A DNA stretch of 64,000 bases, from the NCBI RefSeq assembly GCF_900465345.1, contig NZ_UEGO01000002.1, positions 1-64,000 of the forward strand, read 5' to 3'. The notes beneath the pieces were generated by a model, which saw nothing but the letters and a program-made list of their open reading frames with translations, was not told the origin of the DNA and did no database searches. Within the stretch, counting starts at the first letter, position 1, and the number at the start of each line of letters is the position of its first letter. The position numbers and the translations under genes are program-made. Positions 27,322 to 36,485 of the stretch are shown piece after piece. This stretch comes from Asaia bogorensis. Lineage in GTDB: Bacteria > Pseudomonadota > Alphaproteobacteria > Acetobacterales > Acetobacteraceae.

Positions 27322-29156
27322 TGGCTAGCGGAAATTTCGTCATCAAATCTGGTGTCATCGTACAGGTTGGATACAACAATTCGACCATATTGGTGCAACC
27401 GGGTGGTACGCTCCTGGGGCGTGCGCAAACGAACTGCGCGACGACGATCCAGGGGGGCGGTAACGCTAGCCAGACGACATTTGTGGGCGGTACGCTGACA
27501 ATGCAGGCAGGGGCGCTCGTTCAGAAATCAAATCTTACCGGTGGGGTGAACGCCGTCGCCCAGGCGCAGGCAACATTGCAGGACAGTTCTGTAGAGTTTG
27601 ATTCAACTCTCAACTGTCTAACCGGTGCCCGTTTGACAGGGACCACTGTCAATTACGGCCTCATATCAGGTGGTACTGTCTATGGTGTTGGTTCGGTAGA
27701 GAACGTGCAAGGCACTCTGGCTCGGGTTCAAAACCAGACGGTTGCATCCGGTGCCACGATCGTTGTGAGCAGCGGGGGCGGCATCAACGGCACCGTCTCG
27801 CTGCTTGCCGGGGCATCGGCACGATTGACCGGGAATGTGGGCGGCACTGTCAACCTTGCAGCTACCAGCTATGCAACCCTGACCCTCTCAGCCAATTCGC
27901 TCCCTTCCACCCTGATCACGGGGTTCAACGGCGCGAGCGAGAGCCTGTCGGATAAAATCAGGATTGAGGGTCTGACAAAGAGCCAGATAGCCTCGGTTAC
28001 GAAAAGCACAGACAAGCTGCTCCTCAGCCTCAAGGACGGTCGCACCCTGACACTGAATATCCAGAATGTTCAGAATGCTGGTTATTCCATTATAGATTCC
28101 GGCACGGGAATCTTGCTGGTCGTATGTTATCTTGCCGGGACTGGTATTGAGACCGCAGCAGGCGTCGTACCGGTTGAACAGATCCGGGTCGGTGATCGGA
28201 TCACGGCGATCGTCGACGGTAAGCCCCAGTTGCGTGAGGTGATCTGGACAGGCAGCGGTCATTGTAAGATCGATCGGACACTGCCGGATGATCTTGCGGG
28301 TTATCCTGTCTGCATCCGCAAGGATGCTCTGGGGGCCGGTATGCCTGTCCGTGATCTCTATGTAACCGCCGAGCATGGCTTGCTGCTGGACGGGCATTTT
28401 ATCCCCGCGCGTATGCTGGTGAATGGCCACTCCATCTTCTATGACAAGTCACGCGAAGATTATGCGTTCTACCATTTCGAGACGAAGGACCATTCGGTTG
28501 TCGTCGCTGATGGCGTGCTCTCTGAAAGCTATCTGGATACCGGTAACCGGGCCATGTTTACCATCCAGTCCTCACTTGTTGAACCCGCGACCGCTGCGTT
28601 GTGCTGGGAGCATGATGCGGCTGCGCCTCTCATGACAGATCGCGAGCGGGTAGAACCGATCTACCGCCGTATCGATATGAGCCAGCCCGGAGCTACGAAA
28701 CCGGAGCGTGCATTGACCGATCATGCTGATCTGCATCTGGTGACGGATAACGGGGTGATTGTTCGGCCGCTGCGTATTGCTGGCACGAAGCACATCTTCC
28801 AGATTCCTCCCTCGGCTCAGAGCGTGACCATTCGCTCACGGTCTGCGCGGCCTTGCGATATCATCGGTCCGTTCCACGATGACCGCCGTGAGCTTGGTGT
28901 GCTGGTGGGGCAGATCCTCCAATTCGTATCCGGCGAGATCGTTGATTATGACAGGCATCTCTCACCCTGCGAAATGAGCGGCTGGCATGACTATGCGGGG
29001 GGTGCATCGCGTTGGACCAGGGGAAATGGCTTCCTTTTCCTCGCGCATACGAGTGGCGTGGAACACAGGCTCGTCTCGCTCGAGATCCTCGCCGGAGGCC
29101 CCTATCACTGTGCCGATGAAAGCGCCGCAGATAATATGAGCGTCAGCGCAGGGTAG
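27321..29156 (+). CDS. beta-repeat protein with C-terminal Hint domain
   Basis: A 611-residue protein with no classical signal peptide. Residues about 10-200 are Gly/Thr/Asn-rich imperfect repeats (for example GGTLTMQAGALVQKSNLTGG), typical of a beta-solenoid adhesin passenger. A Hint (hedgehog/intein) domain begins at Cys269 in LLVVCYLAGTGIETAAG, followed by VPVEQIRVGDRITA and VTAEHGLLLDG, which carries the conserved His. Such proteins are frequent in acetic acid bacteria and are thought to be surface-associated. The Hint Cys and His suggest self-cleavage is possible. It is monocistronic, preceded by a very AT-rich promoter region and an inverted repeat over the start, and followed by a long hairpin. 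Confidence 0.85.
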   Translation: MASGNFVIKSGVIVQVGYNNSTILVQPGGTLLGRAQTNCATTIQGGGNASQTTFVGGTLTMQAGALVQKSNLTGGVNAVAQAQATLQDSSVEFDSTLNCLTGARLTGTTVNYGLISGGTVYGVGSVENVQGTLARVQNQTVASGATIVVSSGGGINGTVSLLAGASARLTGNVGGTVNLAATSYATLTLSANSLPSTLITGFNGASESLSDKIRIEGLTKSQIASVTKSTDKLLLSLKDGRTLTLNIQNVQNAGYSIIDSGTGILLVVCYLAGTGIETAAGVVPVEQIRVGDRITAIVDGKPQLREVIWTGSGHCKIDRTLPDDLAGYPVCIRKDALGAGMPVRDLYVTAEHGLLLDGHFIPARMLVNGHSIFYDKSREDYAFYHFETKDHSVVVADGVLSESYLDTGNRAMFTIQSSLVEPATAALCWEHDAAAPLMTDRERVEPIYRRIDMSQPGATKPERALTDHADLHLVTDNGVIVRPLRIAGTKHIFQIPPSAQSVTIRSRSARPCDIIGPFHDDRRELGVLVGQILQFVSGEIVDYDRHLSPCEMSGWHDYAGGASRWTRGNGFLFLAHTSGVEHRLVSLEILAGGPYHCADESAADNMSVSAG

Positions 29157-29164
29157 TTCTGCGG

Positions 29165-29203
29165 TCCCGGGTGGGGATTGGTTGGGCCAGTCCCCTTCCG
29201 GGA
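29165..29203 (+). terminator. long hairpin after the Hint-protein gene
   Basis: TCCCGG...GGGGATTGG (29165-29181) pairs with CCAGTCCCC...CCGGGA (29187-29203), one G-U pair and a small internal mismatch, 8 nt after the stop codon. No T-run. Probably limits read-through into the aldo/keto reductase gene. Confidence 0.5.
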
Positions 29204-29318
29204 TACCTCGTTCCAGAGGGGTCTTACGTGCGATGAAATGGAAGGGCAGGGCATTACTCCAAACCCGGCCGGGTCGGCCTGCGTTGATCAGGTATCCAGC
29301 CAATGAGGAGTCCACACG

Positions 29319-30203
29319 ATGCCATCCATTGATGCAGCACAATCCGGCGTTTTTGCCATAGGTGGTGATCTCGAAGTCGTCCGGCTCGGTTTTGGCGCCA
29401 TGCGTATCACCGGCAAAGGAGTATGGGGCGCGCCACAGAGCCCCGAACAGGCTGTTGCGACCTTGCGTCATACGCGCGATCTCGGAATTACCCTGATCGA
29501 CACGGCAGATTCCTATGGGCCTTTCGTCTCGGAAGATCTGATACGTGAGGCGCTCTTTCCCTATGGCGGGCAGGTTATTGCCACCAAGGGTGGCCTGACC
29601 CGTCACGGCCCCGATATCTGGCGTCCTGTTGGTCATCCTGATTATCTCCGTCAATGCGTGCTTATGTCGCTCCGTCGGCTGGGTGTGGAACGCATTGATC
29701 TGTGGCAGCTTCACCGTGTGGGGGCTGACTGCCCGCCGGAAACGCAGTTCGAGGCTATAGCCAAACTGCAGCAGGAGGGGCTGATCCGTCACGTTGGTCT
29801 GTCCGAAGTCGATGTGCCAATGATCGAGCGGGCGGGCGCTTTCTTCCCTGTGACCACTGTCCAGAACCGCTTCAATCTTGTCGATCGCAAATCTGAGGAT
29901 GTGCTCGATTACTGCGAGGCGCACCAGATTGGCTTCATTCCCTGGGCACCGCTGGCAGCCGGGTCTCTGGCTCGGCCCGGCACGGTGCTCGATGCCATAG
30001 CGAAAGACCGTGACGCCTCACCGGGACAGATTGCCCTGGCATGGCTTCTGCATCGTTCGCCGGTCATGCTGCCCATTCCCGGAACCGGCAGTCCCGCCCA
30101 CCTGGAAGAGAATGTCCGGGCTGCGTCCATCACCCTGAGCGAGGAGGAGTGCGCAGCTCTGGACAAGCAGGGCCGCGAGGCTTGGAAAAGTTCCGAAAAT
30201 TAA
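29319..30203 (+). CDS. aldo/keto reductase
   Basis: NAD(P)H-dependent carbonyl reductase, (beta/alpha)8 barrel, 294 residues, cytosolic. The catalytic tetrad is complete: Asp and Tyr in [14 protein letters not shown], Lys in VIATKGGL and His in WQLHRVG. The cofactor end shows [19 protein letters not shown]. It resembles the pyridoxal-reductase/YajO-like branch, but substrate cannot be inferred. GAGGAG sits 7-8 nt before the ATG. Monocistronic; the PBP1A gene follows within 65 nt. Confidence 0.9.
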   Translation: MPSIDAAQSGVFAIGGDLEVVRLGFGAMRITGKGVWGAPQSPEQAVATLRHTRDLGITLIDTADSYGPFVSEDLIREALFPYGGQVIATKGGLTRHGPDIWRPVGHPDYLRQCVLMSLRRLGVERIDLWQLHRVGADCPPETQFEAIAKLQQEGLIRHVGLSEVDVPMIERAGAFFPVTTVQNRFNLVDRKSEDVLDYCEAHQIGFIPWAPLAAGSLARPGTVLDAIAKDRDASPGQIALAWLLHRSPVMLPIPGTGSPAHLEENVRAASITLSEEECAALDKQGREAWKSSEN

Positions 30204-30265
30204 GGCTTTTCCTGCCATGATTGCGGGGGGCGACGAGGGCGCTGGACAATGCTAGAACGCTTGCC

Positions 30266-33016
30266 ATGATCCACGCCACCACCGCCCTTTCCTCCACCGG
30301 GTTCCCCCTATTCTGGTTCTCGACTGCCCAAGGTGGCGGAGGCAGCGGGCGCGTCCCTATGGGGGGCGGGCAACGCGGTCCCGAAGGGGGACGCCAGCCG
30401 CCTCGTGGTCCGCGTTTCCGCCGCTGGCGTCAGGGCCTTGCAATCGCTGCCGGTATTGCTTTGGTGGGGGTGGCCGGATCGGGGCTGTTCGTCTGGCATC
30501 AGTATGAGCGCATCGCGTCTGATCTGCCGAGCGTCGATACGCTCAAGACCTATCAGCCGCCGACCGTCAGCCGCATCTATACGTCCGACGATCATATCAT
30601 GGCCGAGCTGGCAGCCGAACGCCGGATCTATATCCCGATCAATGCCATTCCGGAACGCGTGAAAAATGCCTTCATCGCGCCTGAGGATCAGAATTTCTAT
30701 ACCCATGCGGGCCTGGACCCTCTGGCCATCCTGCGTGCCGAGCTGACGAACCTGACCCATCGCGGCAAGCGGGCTCTGGGTGCTTCAACCATTACGCAGC
30801 AGGTCGCGCGCAACATGCTGCTCAACAGCAATGCCCGCACGCTGGAGCGCAAGGAGAAGGAAGCCCTTCTGGCGCTGCGCATCGAGCAGACGCTGAGCAA
30901 GGACAAGATCCTCGAAATCTATCTCAACGGGATCTATCTCGGTAATGGCGCCTATGGCGTGGCCGCCGCTGCGCAGACCTATTTCAACAAGCCGCTCGAT
31001 CAGCTGACCAATGCTGAGGCGGCTTTCCTGGGCGCGCTGCCGAAATCACCTGCCAATTACAACCCGTACCGCCATCCCGAGCGTGCCATCGAGCGCCGGA
31101 ACTGGGTGCTGGACCGCATGGCTGAAATCCATGCCATCTCACGCGAGGAGGCCGCAGTAGGGCAGAAAGAGCCCCTCATTCCGCATGATGCCGTGCGCTT
31201 TGGCCCACTGCCCAATGCCGAATGGTTCGGCAGCGAGGTACGCCGTCAGCTGATTGATCGTTACGGGCCTGACCGTGCCATGCAGGGCGGCCTTGAGGTG
31301 CATACGAGCCTTGATCGCAAGTTGCAGGATGCTGCGACTTTGAGCCTTCGTCAGGGGCTCATGGAGTACGACCGCAGCCATAGCCGCTGGCGTGGCCCTG
31401 TGACGAAGCTGCACGATGCTGTGGCCGGTGACGGCTGGGTTGAGGCGCTGAAAGACGTTACGCCTCCTGCCGGGATGATCGATCAGTGGCGTCTGGCAGT
31501 CGTGCTCAACCCTGCTCAGGGGCGCGTCGGTTGGCTCTCCCATGGAGAGAAGCAGGAAGGTCAGGTCATCCCCAAGGATCTGGGCTGGATGCGCAACGCT
31601 GGTGCTCTGGCTGCCGGCGATGTGATCATGATCGAGCCTCAGGCCGAGTCCGGTCGCGTGGCCGTGCGACAGGTTCCGAAGGTTGAAGGTGCGCTTGTCA
31701 GTCTCGATGCGCGCACCGGGCGTGTGCTGGCGATGGTGGGCGGCTGGTCGTTCAAAGAATCGCAGTTCAACCGTGCTACACAGGCGCTGCGTCAGCCCGG
31801 ATCATCGTTCAAGCCCTTCGTCTATCTTGATGCGATGGAGCAGGGCATACCGCCCTCCGAGAAGTTCGATGATGCACCGGTCTCCTATGGTGACTGGCAT
31901 CCCAAGAATTACGAGGAAGACAACTGGGGCCCGACAACCCTGCATGATGCCCTGCGTGAGAGCCGCAACCTTGTGACGATTCGCCTGGCAGCGCATCTGG
32001 GCATGAAATCCGTGGCCGATATGGCGATCTCCATCGGTCTGGTCGACCAGATGCCGCATGTGTTGCCAGCAGCCCTCGGTGCGGTCGAGACCACGGTGCT
32101 GCGCGAGGCGGGGGCCTATGCCACGATCGCTTCCGGCGGCAAGCTGGTGACACCCAGCCTGATCGATGAGGTGCTGGATCGCGATGGCAGCGTCCTGTGG
32201 AAGCCCGAGGGCCTCGCTCTTGGCACGACCATGCAGGCCCCTAACCAGACAGCAATCGTGACTACGGCCGGAGCCCCCGGCGCGACGCCCGCTGCTGCGC
32301 CCTCTGGCAACCCGGCGGATATGACGACACCAGCCACGCCGCCGCCTGTCGCCCCTGCGGGTCCGGCACCCGGCAGTGTTGAAGTGCCGCAGGTGCAGGA
32401 CAACCGTCGTCAGGTCGCGAGTGCCGCAAGCGCCTATCAGATTACGGCCATGATGCAGGACGTGATCAAGCGTGGCACAGGTACGATTGCCGGGCAGGGC
32501 ATTACGCGTGACATAGCGGGCAAGACGGGTACCAGCCAGGATTTCCGCGATGCGTGGTTTGCCGGTTTCACCCCCGATATCGTCACAGTGGTCTGGATCG
32601 GGTTCGACACCCCGCAATCGCTTGGCAAGAGCGAGACGGGCGGGCGTATTGCCGGGCCGATCTGGAACCGTTTCATGAAGGTGGCCCTCGAGGGGCGGCC
32701 GGAACTGCATTTCCGTGTGCCAGAAGGTGTGACTCTGGCCCGTTACGATACCGGCAGACTGATGGCGGTCGACGGTTTCAAGGCTGATCAGGTGCCAGGC
32801 ATGAGCATCGCCCTTCAAGGCTTCGGCGCGGGAACAGAAGCGCTCACTGCGGCCGATACCGGGACCGATCTGTATGATACGGAAACCGACATGGCAGGGG
32901 CATCGAGTCAGGCCGGGCTGAGCGAGCCGGGCGGTGAGAATTCAGGTGCCGCCAAAAAACAACAAGCCCCCAATGCCCAGCCACAGGGTGACATTGGCAT
33001 GGGCGGGCTTTATTGA
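30266..33016 (+). CDS. mrcA: penicillin-binding protein 1A (bifunctional transglycosylase/transpeptidase)
   Basis: Polymerises and cross-links peptidoglycan; inner membrane with a periplasmic catalytic body. After a Gly/Arg-rich cytosolic tail (residues about 20-60) comes one membrane helix (LAIAAGIALVGVAGSGLFVWH). The GT51 domain shows EDQNFYTHAG and GASTITQQVARN; the transpeptidase domain shows the SxxK Ser in QPGSSFKPF, SRN and KTGTSQDFRDAW. A Pro/Ala-rich insert (about residues 680-720) precedes the KTG motif, and the C-terminus is a disordered tail. The start is uncertain: ATG 30266 is used, while the open frame extends to a TTG at 30221 and a later ATG lies near 30358. Confidence 0.92.
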   Translation: MIHATTALSSTGFPLFWFSTAQGGGGSGRVPMGGGQRGPEGGRQPPRGPRFRRWRQGLAIAAGIALVGVAGSGLFVWHQYERIASDLPSVDTLKTYQPPTVSRIYTSDDHIMAELAAERRIYIPINAIPERVKNAFIAPEDQNFYTHAGLDPLAILRAELTNLTHRGKRALGASTITQQVARNMLLNSNARTLERKEKEALLALRIEQTLSKDKILEIYLNGIYLGNGAYGVAAAAQTYFNKPLDQLTNAEAAFLGALPKSPANYNPYRHPERAIERRNWVLDRMAEIHAISREEAAVGQKEPLIPHDAVRFGPLPNAEWFGSEVRRQLIDRYGPDRAMQGGLEVHTSLDRKLQDAATLSLRQGLMEYDRSHSRWRGPVTKLHDAVAGDGWVEALKDVTPPAGMIDQWRLAVVLNPAQGRVGWLSHGEKQEGQVIPKDLGWMRNAGALAAGDVIMIEPQAESGRVAVRQVPKVEGALVSLDARTGRVLAMVGGWSFKESQFNRATQALRQPGSSFKPFVYLDAMEQGIPPSEKFDDAPVSYGDWHPKNYEEDNWGPTTLHDALRESRNLVTIRLAAHLGMKSVADMAISIGLVDQMPHVLPAALGAVETTVLREAGAYATIASGGKLVTPSLIDEVLDRDGSVLWKPEGLALGTTMQAPNQTAIVTTAGAPGATPAAAPSGNPADMTTPATPPPVAPAGPAPGSVEVPQVQDNRRQVASAASAYQITAMMQDVIKRGTGTIAGQGITRDIAGKTGTSQDFRDAWFAGFTPDIVTVVWIGFDTPQSLGKSETGGRIAGPIWNRFMKVALEGRPELHFRVPEGVTLARYDTGRLMAVDGFKADQVPGMSIALQGFGAGTEALTAADTGTDLYDTETDMAGASSQAGLSEPGGENSGAAKKQQAPNAQPQGDIGMGGLY

Positions 33017-33045
33017 GACCCAACGAACACGCAGGAGCATGAATC

Positions 33046-34177
33046 ATGTCGGCCGAAACCGAGGCCCTATCGGAGCAGATCAAGCAGTCGGTGGCACTGC
33101 TGAGGAGGCATCTTTGACTGGGATGCTGCACAGACACGTCTCGCCGAACTCAATCACCGGGTAGAAGACCCCGATTTGTGGAATGATGCCGACGCCGCAC
33201 AGAAGCTGATGCGCGAGCGGACGCTTCTGGCGACACAGATCGAAGGTGTCGAGAAGATCGAGCAGGACACCGCCGATATGCTCGAGCTTGTCGAGCTGGC
33301 CGAGGACGAGCAGGATCAGGATACGGTTGCCGAAGCCGTTGCAACCCTGCGCAAGCTGGCCGAGCAGGCCAATGCACGCCAGATCGAGAGCCTGCTCTCG
33401 GGTGAGGCGGATAGCAATGACTGCTATATCGAGGTCAATGCCGGCGCCGGTGGCACGGAGGCTCAGGACTGGGCCGAAATGATGCTGCGCATGTATACGC
33501 GCTGGGCAGAGCAGCGCGGCTACAAGGTGACCATCATGGAAACCAGTGAGGGCGAGCAGGCTGGTATCAAGTCTGCCACGCTTCTGGTCACGGGTGCCAA
33601 TGCCTATGGCTGGCTCAAGACCGAGGCTGGCGTGCATCGACTCGTGCGCATCTCGCCGTTTGACGCCGCTGCCCGCCGCCAGACCTCTTTCGCTTCCGTC
33701 TGGGTCTATCCCGTCGTGGACGACACGATCGAGATCGAGGTGAATGACGGCGATCTCAAGGTCGACACGTTCCGGGCCTCCGGCGCAGGTGGGCAGCACG
33801 TTAACAAGACCGATTCGGCGATTCGCATCACGCATATCCCGACCGGTATTGTTGTCGCCTGTCAGACCGACCGCTCACAGCACCGCAACCGTGCAACGGC
33901 CATGCAGATGCTGAAGGCCCGCCTGTACGAGGCCGAGCTGCAGAAGCGCGAAGCTGCCGCAGCCCAGACCGAGGCAGCCAAGACCGATATTGGCTGGGGG
34001 CACCAGATTCGTTCATACGTTCTGGCGCCGTATCAATTGGTCAAGGATCTCCGTACCGGGGTGGAAAAAGGCAATCCCGATGCAGTGCTTGATGGCGCGC
34101 TGGACGATTTCATGTCCGCAGCACTTGCCCAACGCGTAGGCGCAACGCGTTCGGAGGCCAGCGCCAACGCCCAATAG
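33046..34177 (+). CDS. prfB: peptide chain release factor 2, programmed +1 frameshift
   Basis: Terminates translation at UGA and UAA. The gene is in two frames: codons 33046-33114 encode 23 residues ending at CTT, then in-frame TGA (33115-33117) followed by C, the canonical CTT TGA C slip site, with an internal Shine-Dalgarno-like AGGAGG (33103-33108) just before it. A +1 shift at CTT resumes at GAC (33116) and gives a 376-residue protein. The tripeptide anticodon-like SPF (VRISPFDAAARRQ) and the catalytic GGQ (SGAGGQHVNKTDSA) are present. A strong terminator follows. This is autoregulation, not a pseudogene. Confidence 0.96.
33103..33118 (+). promoter_or_regulatory. prfB recoding site
   Basis: AGGAGGCATCTTTGAC combines an internal Shine-Dalgarno-like hexamer with the slippery CTT TGA C at the spacing found in enterobacterial prfB. 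Low RF2 lets the ribosome pause at UGA and shift +1; high RF2 terminates and yields a 23-residue peptide. Confidence 0.93.
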
Positions 34178-34193
34178 ATGGCTTTGGCGACAA

Positions 34194-34235
34194 GGGGCTG
34201 AATCTCTTGCGGCGCAAGACTTTCAGCCTCTTTTT
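34194..34235 (+). terminator. intrinsic terminator after prfB
   Basis: A two-part stem: GGGGCTGAA (34194-34202) pairs with TTCAGCCTC (34222-34230) and, inside, TCTTGC pairs with GCAAGA around a 3-nt loop; TTTTT follows at 34231-34235. Confidence 0.85.
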
Positions 34236-34564
34236 GCGCGTTTCACAAATATTACTCTTGCAGTGAATTAATGTTCCGTTTCACTGTGTCTCAAAGTGTC
34301 GTGCCGCTGGTATGCAAAACCTTGCCTGTCGGAAAACGGTGCGATCGAAACGAAACTGACTTGACAGCAGTGCCTTACCTTTGCCCAATTTGCACGGGAG
34401 CCATGCGCTGGGAGCATGGTAAACATTTCGGGATGTGTCGGCCAGACTGACGCCTGACCGGAACGCAAGTCGCATGGGGCGGTTGCGATATTATCAAGTC
34501 GGTCCGCCCCTCTCGCCAAGAGAGGTGTGGGGCTCAGGACAGAGGGTTTGGAGTGACACAACCG
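34236..34564 (+). promoter_or_regulatory. upstream region of the tonB operon
   Basis: About 330 nt with no gene. TTGACA at 34361-34366 is a consensus -35; the matching -10 near 34384-34390 (CCCAATT) is weak. Two small perfect hairpins follow, CCATGC/GCATGG near 34402-34421 and CCTCTC/GAGAGG near 34510-34527, the latter close to the ribosome site. No Fur box of the type seen at 14902 was found here. Confidence 0.45.
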
Positions 34565-35224
34565 ATGAACTACGCCGAGCAGGAGCGACGCCCGACGAAG
34601 TACATCGTCGGCATCGCAATCGCTGTGCTTTTCCACGTCGTTGTGATCTACGCCTTGGTGAACGGGTTGGGTTCGAAAATCGTCGAACAGTTCCATCCGC
34701 CGATCAAGACGAAGATCATCACGGAGCCGAAGAAGCCGCCGCCGCCGCCGCCACCGCCGCCGCCGCCGCAGATGACGACGCCGCCGCCGCCGTACATACC
34801 GCCGCCGAAGATCCAGATTCAGCCGCCGCCACAGAAGCATGTGATCAAGCAGGTCACGCATGAAAAGCCGCCGGCACCTGTGCCGCCTGCCAATAATGCG
34901 CCGCCCGCTCCCGCAGCGCCGAAGGGCCCGCCTGTGCCGGATCACTCGGCTGGTGCCTCGCCGATCAACGGTGCTCGTCCGGTCTTCCCTGAGGAGATGC
35001 TGGAAGAAAACCGCGAAGGCAGCGTTACCGTGGCCTGTGACATCGGCACCGACGGTCGTACGTCAAACTGCCAGGTCACCAATTCGACGGGTGGTCATGC
35101 CTTCGTCGAGGCTGCCATGGAGTTCCTCCGCAAGGCCCGTTACCAGCCTGCGGTCACGAATGGACAGCCGGTGGTCGAGCATCACCACACCCTGCACATC
35201 AACTTCACCCTGGGTGATGACTGA
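34565..35224 (+). CDS. tonB: energy transducer TonB
   Basis: Links the ExbB-ExbD motor of the inner membrane to outer membrane receptors. ATG 34565 is preferred over a GTG at 34553 because GGAG lies 11 nt before it, though the spacing is long. Residues about 13-35 form the single membrane anchor (VGIAIAVLFHVVVIYALV). The periplasmic linker has 11 consecutive prolines and further PPPP and PPP runs, then the globular C-terminal domain (GARPVFPEEMLEENREGSVTVACDI through ARYQPAV). First gene of tonB-exbB-exbD-exbD-TPR. It probably serves the four receptors in this window. Confidence 0.93.
   Translation: MNYAEQERRPTKYIVGIAIAVLFHVVVIYALVNGLGSKIVEQFHPPIKTKIITEPKKPPPPPPPPPPPQMTTPPPPYIPPPKIQIQPPPQKHVIKQVTHEKPPAPVPPANNAPPAPAAPKGPPVPDHSAGASPINGARPVFPEEMLEENREGSVTVACDIGTDGRTSNCQVTNSTGGHAFVEAAMEFLRKARYQPAVTNGQPVVEHHHTLHINFTLGDD
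34736..34768 (+). repeat. CCG-repeat proline tract in tonB
   Basis: Eleven consecutive proline codons, ten CCG and one CCA. Runs like this stall ribosomes without elongation factor P and are prone to replication slippage in multiples of three. Confidence 0.85.
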
Positions 35225-35230
35225 GTGCAT

Positions 35231-35258
35231 GGCGACCGGCGTGAAAGCACCGGTCGCC
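35231..35258 (+). terminator. hairpin between tonB and exbB
   Basis: GGCGACCGG (35231-35239) and CCGGTCGCC (35250-35258) form a perfect 9-bp stem 6 nt after the tonB stop. With no T-run it is more likely a processing or attenuation element than a full terminator. The remaining 160 nt before exbB hold no gene. Confidence 0.5.
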
Positions 35259-35424
35259 TGACGGAATGACGGAAGAGAAGCCCCGGCTTCTTCTTCCGAC
35301 GGGGCAGGGGGCAGGCAGCCTCCGCGCCCCGGAAAGTGAGAAACCAAGCCGCGCCCGGCAGAGAACGGGGCGGCACTGCCAGAGTCCTTCTTGAAGGGGC
35401 TCTTTTTCAGAGGATTTGGAGTTA

Positions 35425-36483
35425 ATGACGAGACTGTTCCGCCTTCCCGCTCTCGCCGCCCCGGCCCTGGCAGTCACGCTTGCCGTGGCGCAAGGTGTGG
35501 TCGTGCCGGCCGTTGCTCTTGCCCAGGAAACCCCGGCTGCCCAGCCTGCGGCTCCTGCTCCCGACGCTGCAGCCCCGGCTCCCGCAGCGCCCGACGCCGC
35601 TGCTCCGGCTGCCCCCGGCGCCCCGGCTCCCGATGCGGCTGCGCCCGCTCCCGGCGCCCCGGCCCCTGACGCTGCTGCTCCGGCCGCTGGTGCCCCTGCA
35701 CCTGACGCCGCTGCCCCGGCTCCTGAAGCTCCTGCCGAGGCAACCGCGCCGAAGTCGCAGGAAAACCCGTATGGCCTGAGCGCGCTCTGGTCCAACGGTG
35801 ACGCCATTGCCCGTGGCGTTCTGCTGATCATGGTCATCATGTCCGCAGGCACCTGGATCATCATGGTCACCAAGTTCCTGGAACAGTCCAAGGTGTTCTC
35901 GGCTTCCAAGGAAGCTGCACGTGAATTCTGGACCAAGCCGACCGTTCAGGAAGGCGCTGCTGCCCTGAAGCCGGCTTCGCCGTTCCGCTACATCGCCGAG
36001 ACGGGCATTGTGGCTGCCGAGCACCATGAAGGCTCGATGCGCGACGCCATCGACCTGCATAGCTGGACCGCCATGTCCGTTCAGCGTTCGGTTGACACCA
36101 TCAACACGCGTCTGCAGGGCGGCCTCGCCTTCCTCGGCACCGTGGGTTCGACCTCGCCGTTCGTCGGTCTGTTCGGCACCGTCTGGGGTATCTATCACGC
36201 CCTGACCGCCATCGGCATTGCAGGCCAGGCCTCGATCGACAAGGTTGCCGGTCCGGTTGGTGAATCGCTCATCATGACGGCTATCGGTCTTGCCACCGCT
36301 GTTCCGGCCGTTCTGGGCTACAACCTGCTCGTCCGTCGCAACAAGGGCGCCATGGATCGCGTGCGCAACTTCGCCGCCGACGTCCAGTCCGTCCTGCTGG
36401 GTGGCTTCCGTCACGGTGTTGCCCCGACGGTCAGCCCTGACCACAGCCCGACGACCACGACCACCAGCTCGCGAGTTGCCTGA
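35425..36483 (+). CDS. exbB: ExbB/TolQ-type proton channel subunit with extended N-terminus
   Basis: Proton-motive-force motor subunit for TonB. The 352-residue protein is longer than enteric ExbB because a signal peptide (PALAAPALAVTLAVAQGVVVPAVALAQ) and an Ala/Pro linker of PDAAAP repeats (about residues 40-110) precede the channel domain. The domain has three membrane helices: GVLLIMVIMSAGTWIIMVT, FLGTVGSTSPFVGLFGTVWGIYHALT and ESLIMTAIGLATAVPAVLGYNLLV, the latter two with the family motifs. GGAG upstream of ATG 35425 fixes the start. It ends 2 nt before exbD. Confidence 0.93.
   Translation: MTRLFRLPALAAPALAVTLAVAQGVVVPAVALAQETPAAQPAAPAPDAAAPAPAAPDAAAPAAPGAPAPDAAAPAPGAPAPDAAAPAAGAPAPDAAAPAPEAPAEATAPKSQENPYGLSALWSNGDAIARGVLLIMVIMSAGTWIIMVTKFLEQSKVFSASKEAAREFWTKPTVQEGAAALKPASPFRYIAETGIVAAEHHEGSMRDAIDLHSWTAMSVQRSVDTINTRLQGGLAFLGTVGSTSPFVGLFGTVWGIYHALTAIGIAGQASIDKVAGPVGESLIMTAIGLATAVPAVLGYNLLVRRNKGAMDRVRNFAADVQSVLLGGFRHGVAPTVSPDHSPTTTTTSSRVA
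35545..35745 (+). repeat. Ala/Pro-coding imperfect tandem repeats in exbB
   Basis: Imperfect 12-residue units of the type GAPAPDAAAPAP, about three clear copies flanked by decayed ones, in the periplasmic linker of ExbB. The DNA is close to a 36-nt tandem repeat, so copy number may vary between strains. Confidence 0.75.
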
Positions 36484-36485
36484 TC

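Noticed and set aside
28962-29924. 320-codon minus-strand frame across the Hint protein end and the aldo/keto reductase
   Set aside because: It is antisense to two well-supported genes and crosses a terminator-like hairpin; the translation is not protein-like.
32934-33164. Plus-strand frame over the start of prfB
   Set aside because: It is a third frame through the recoding region; the real product is the shifted RF2.
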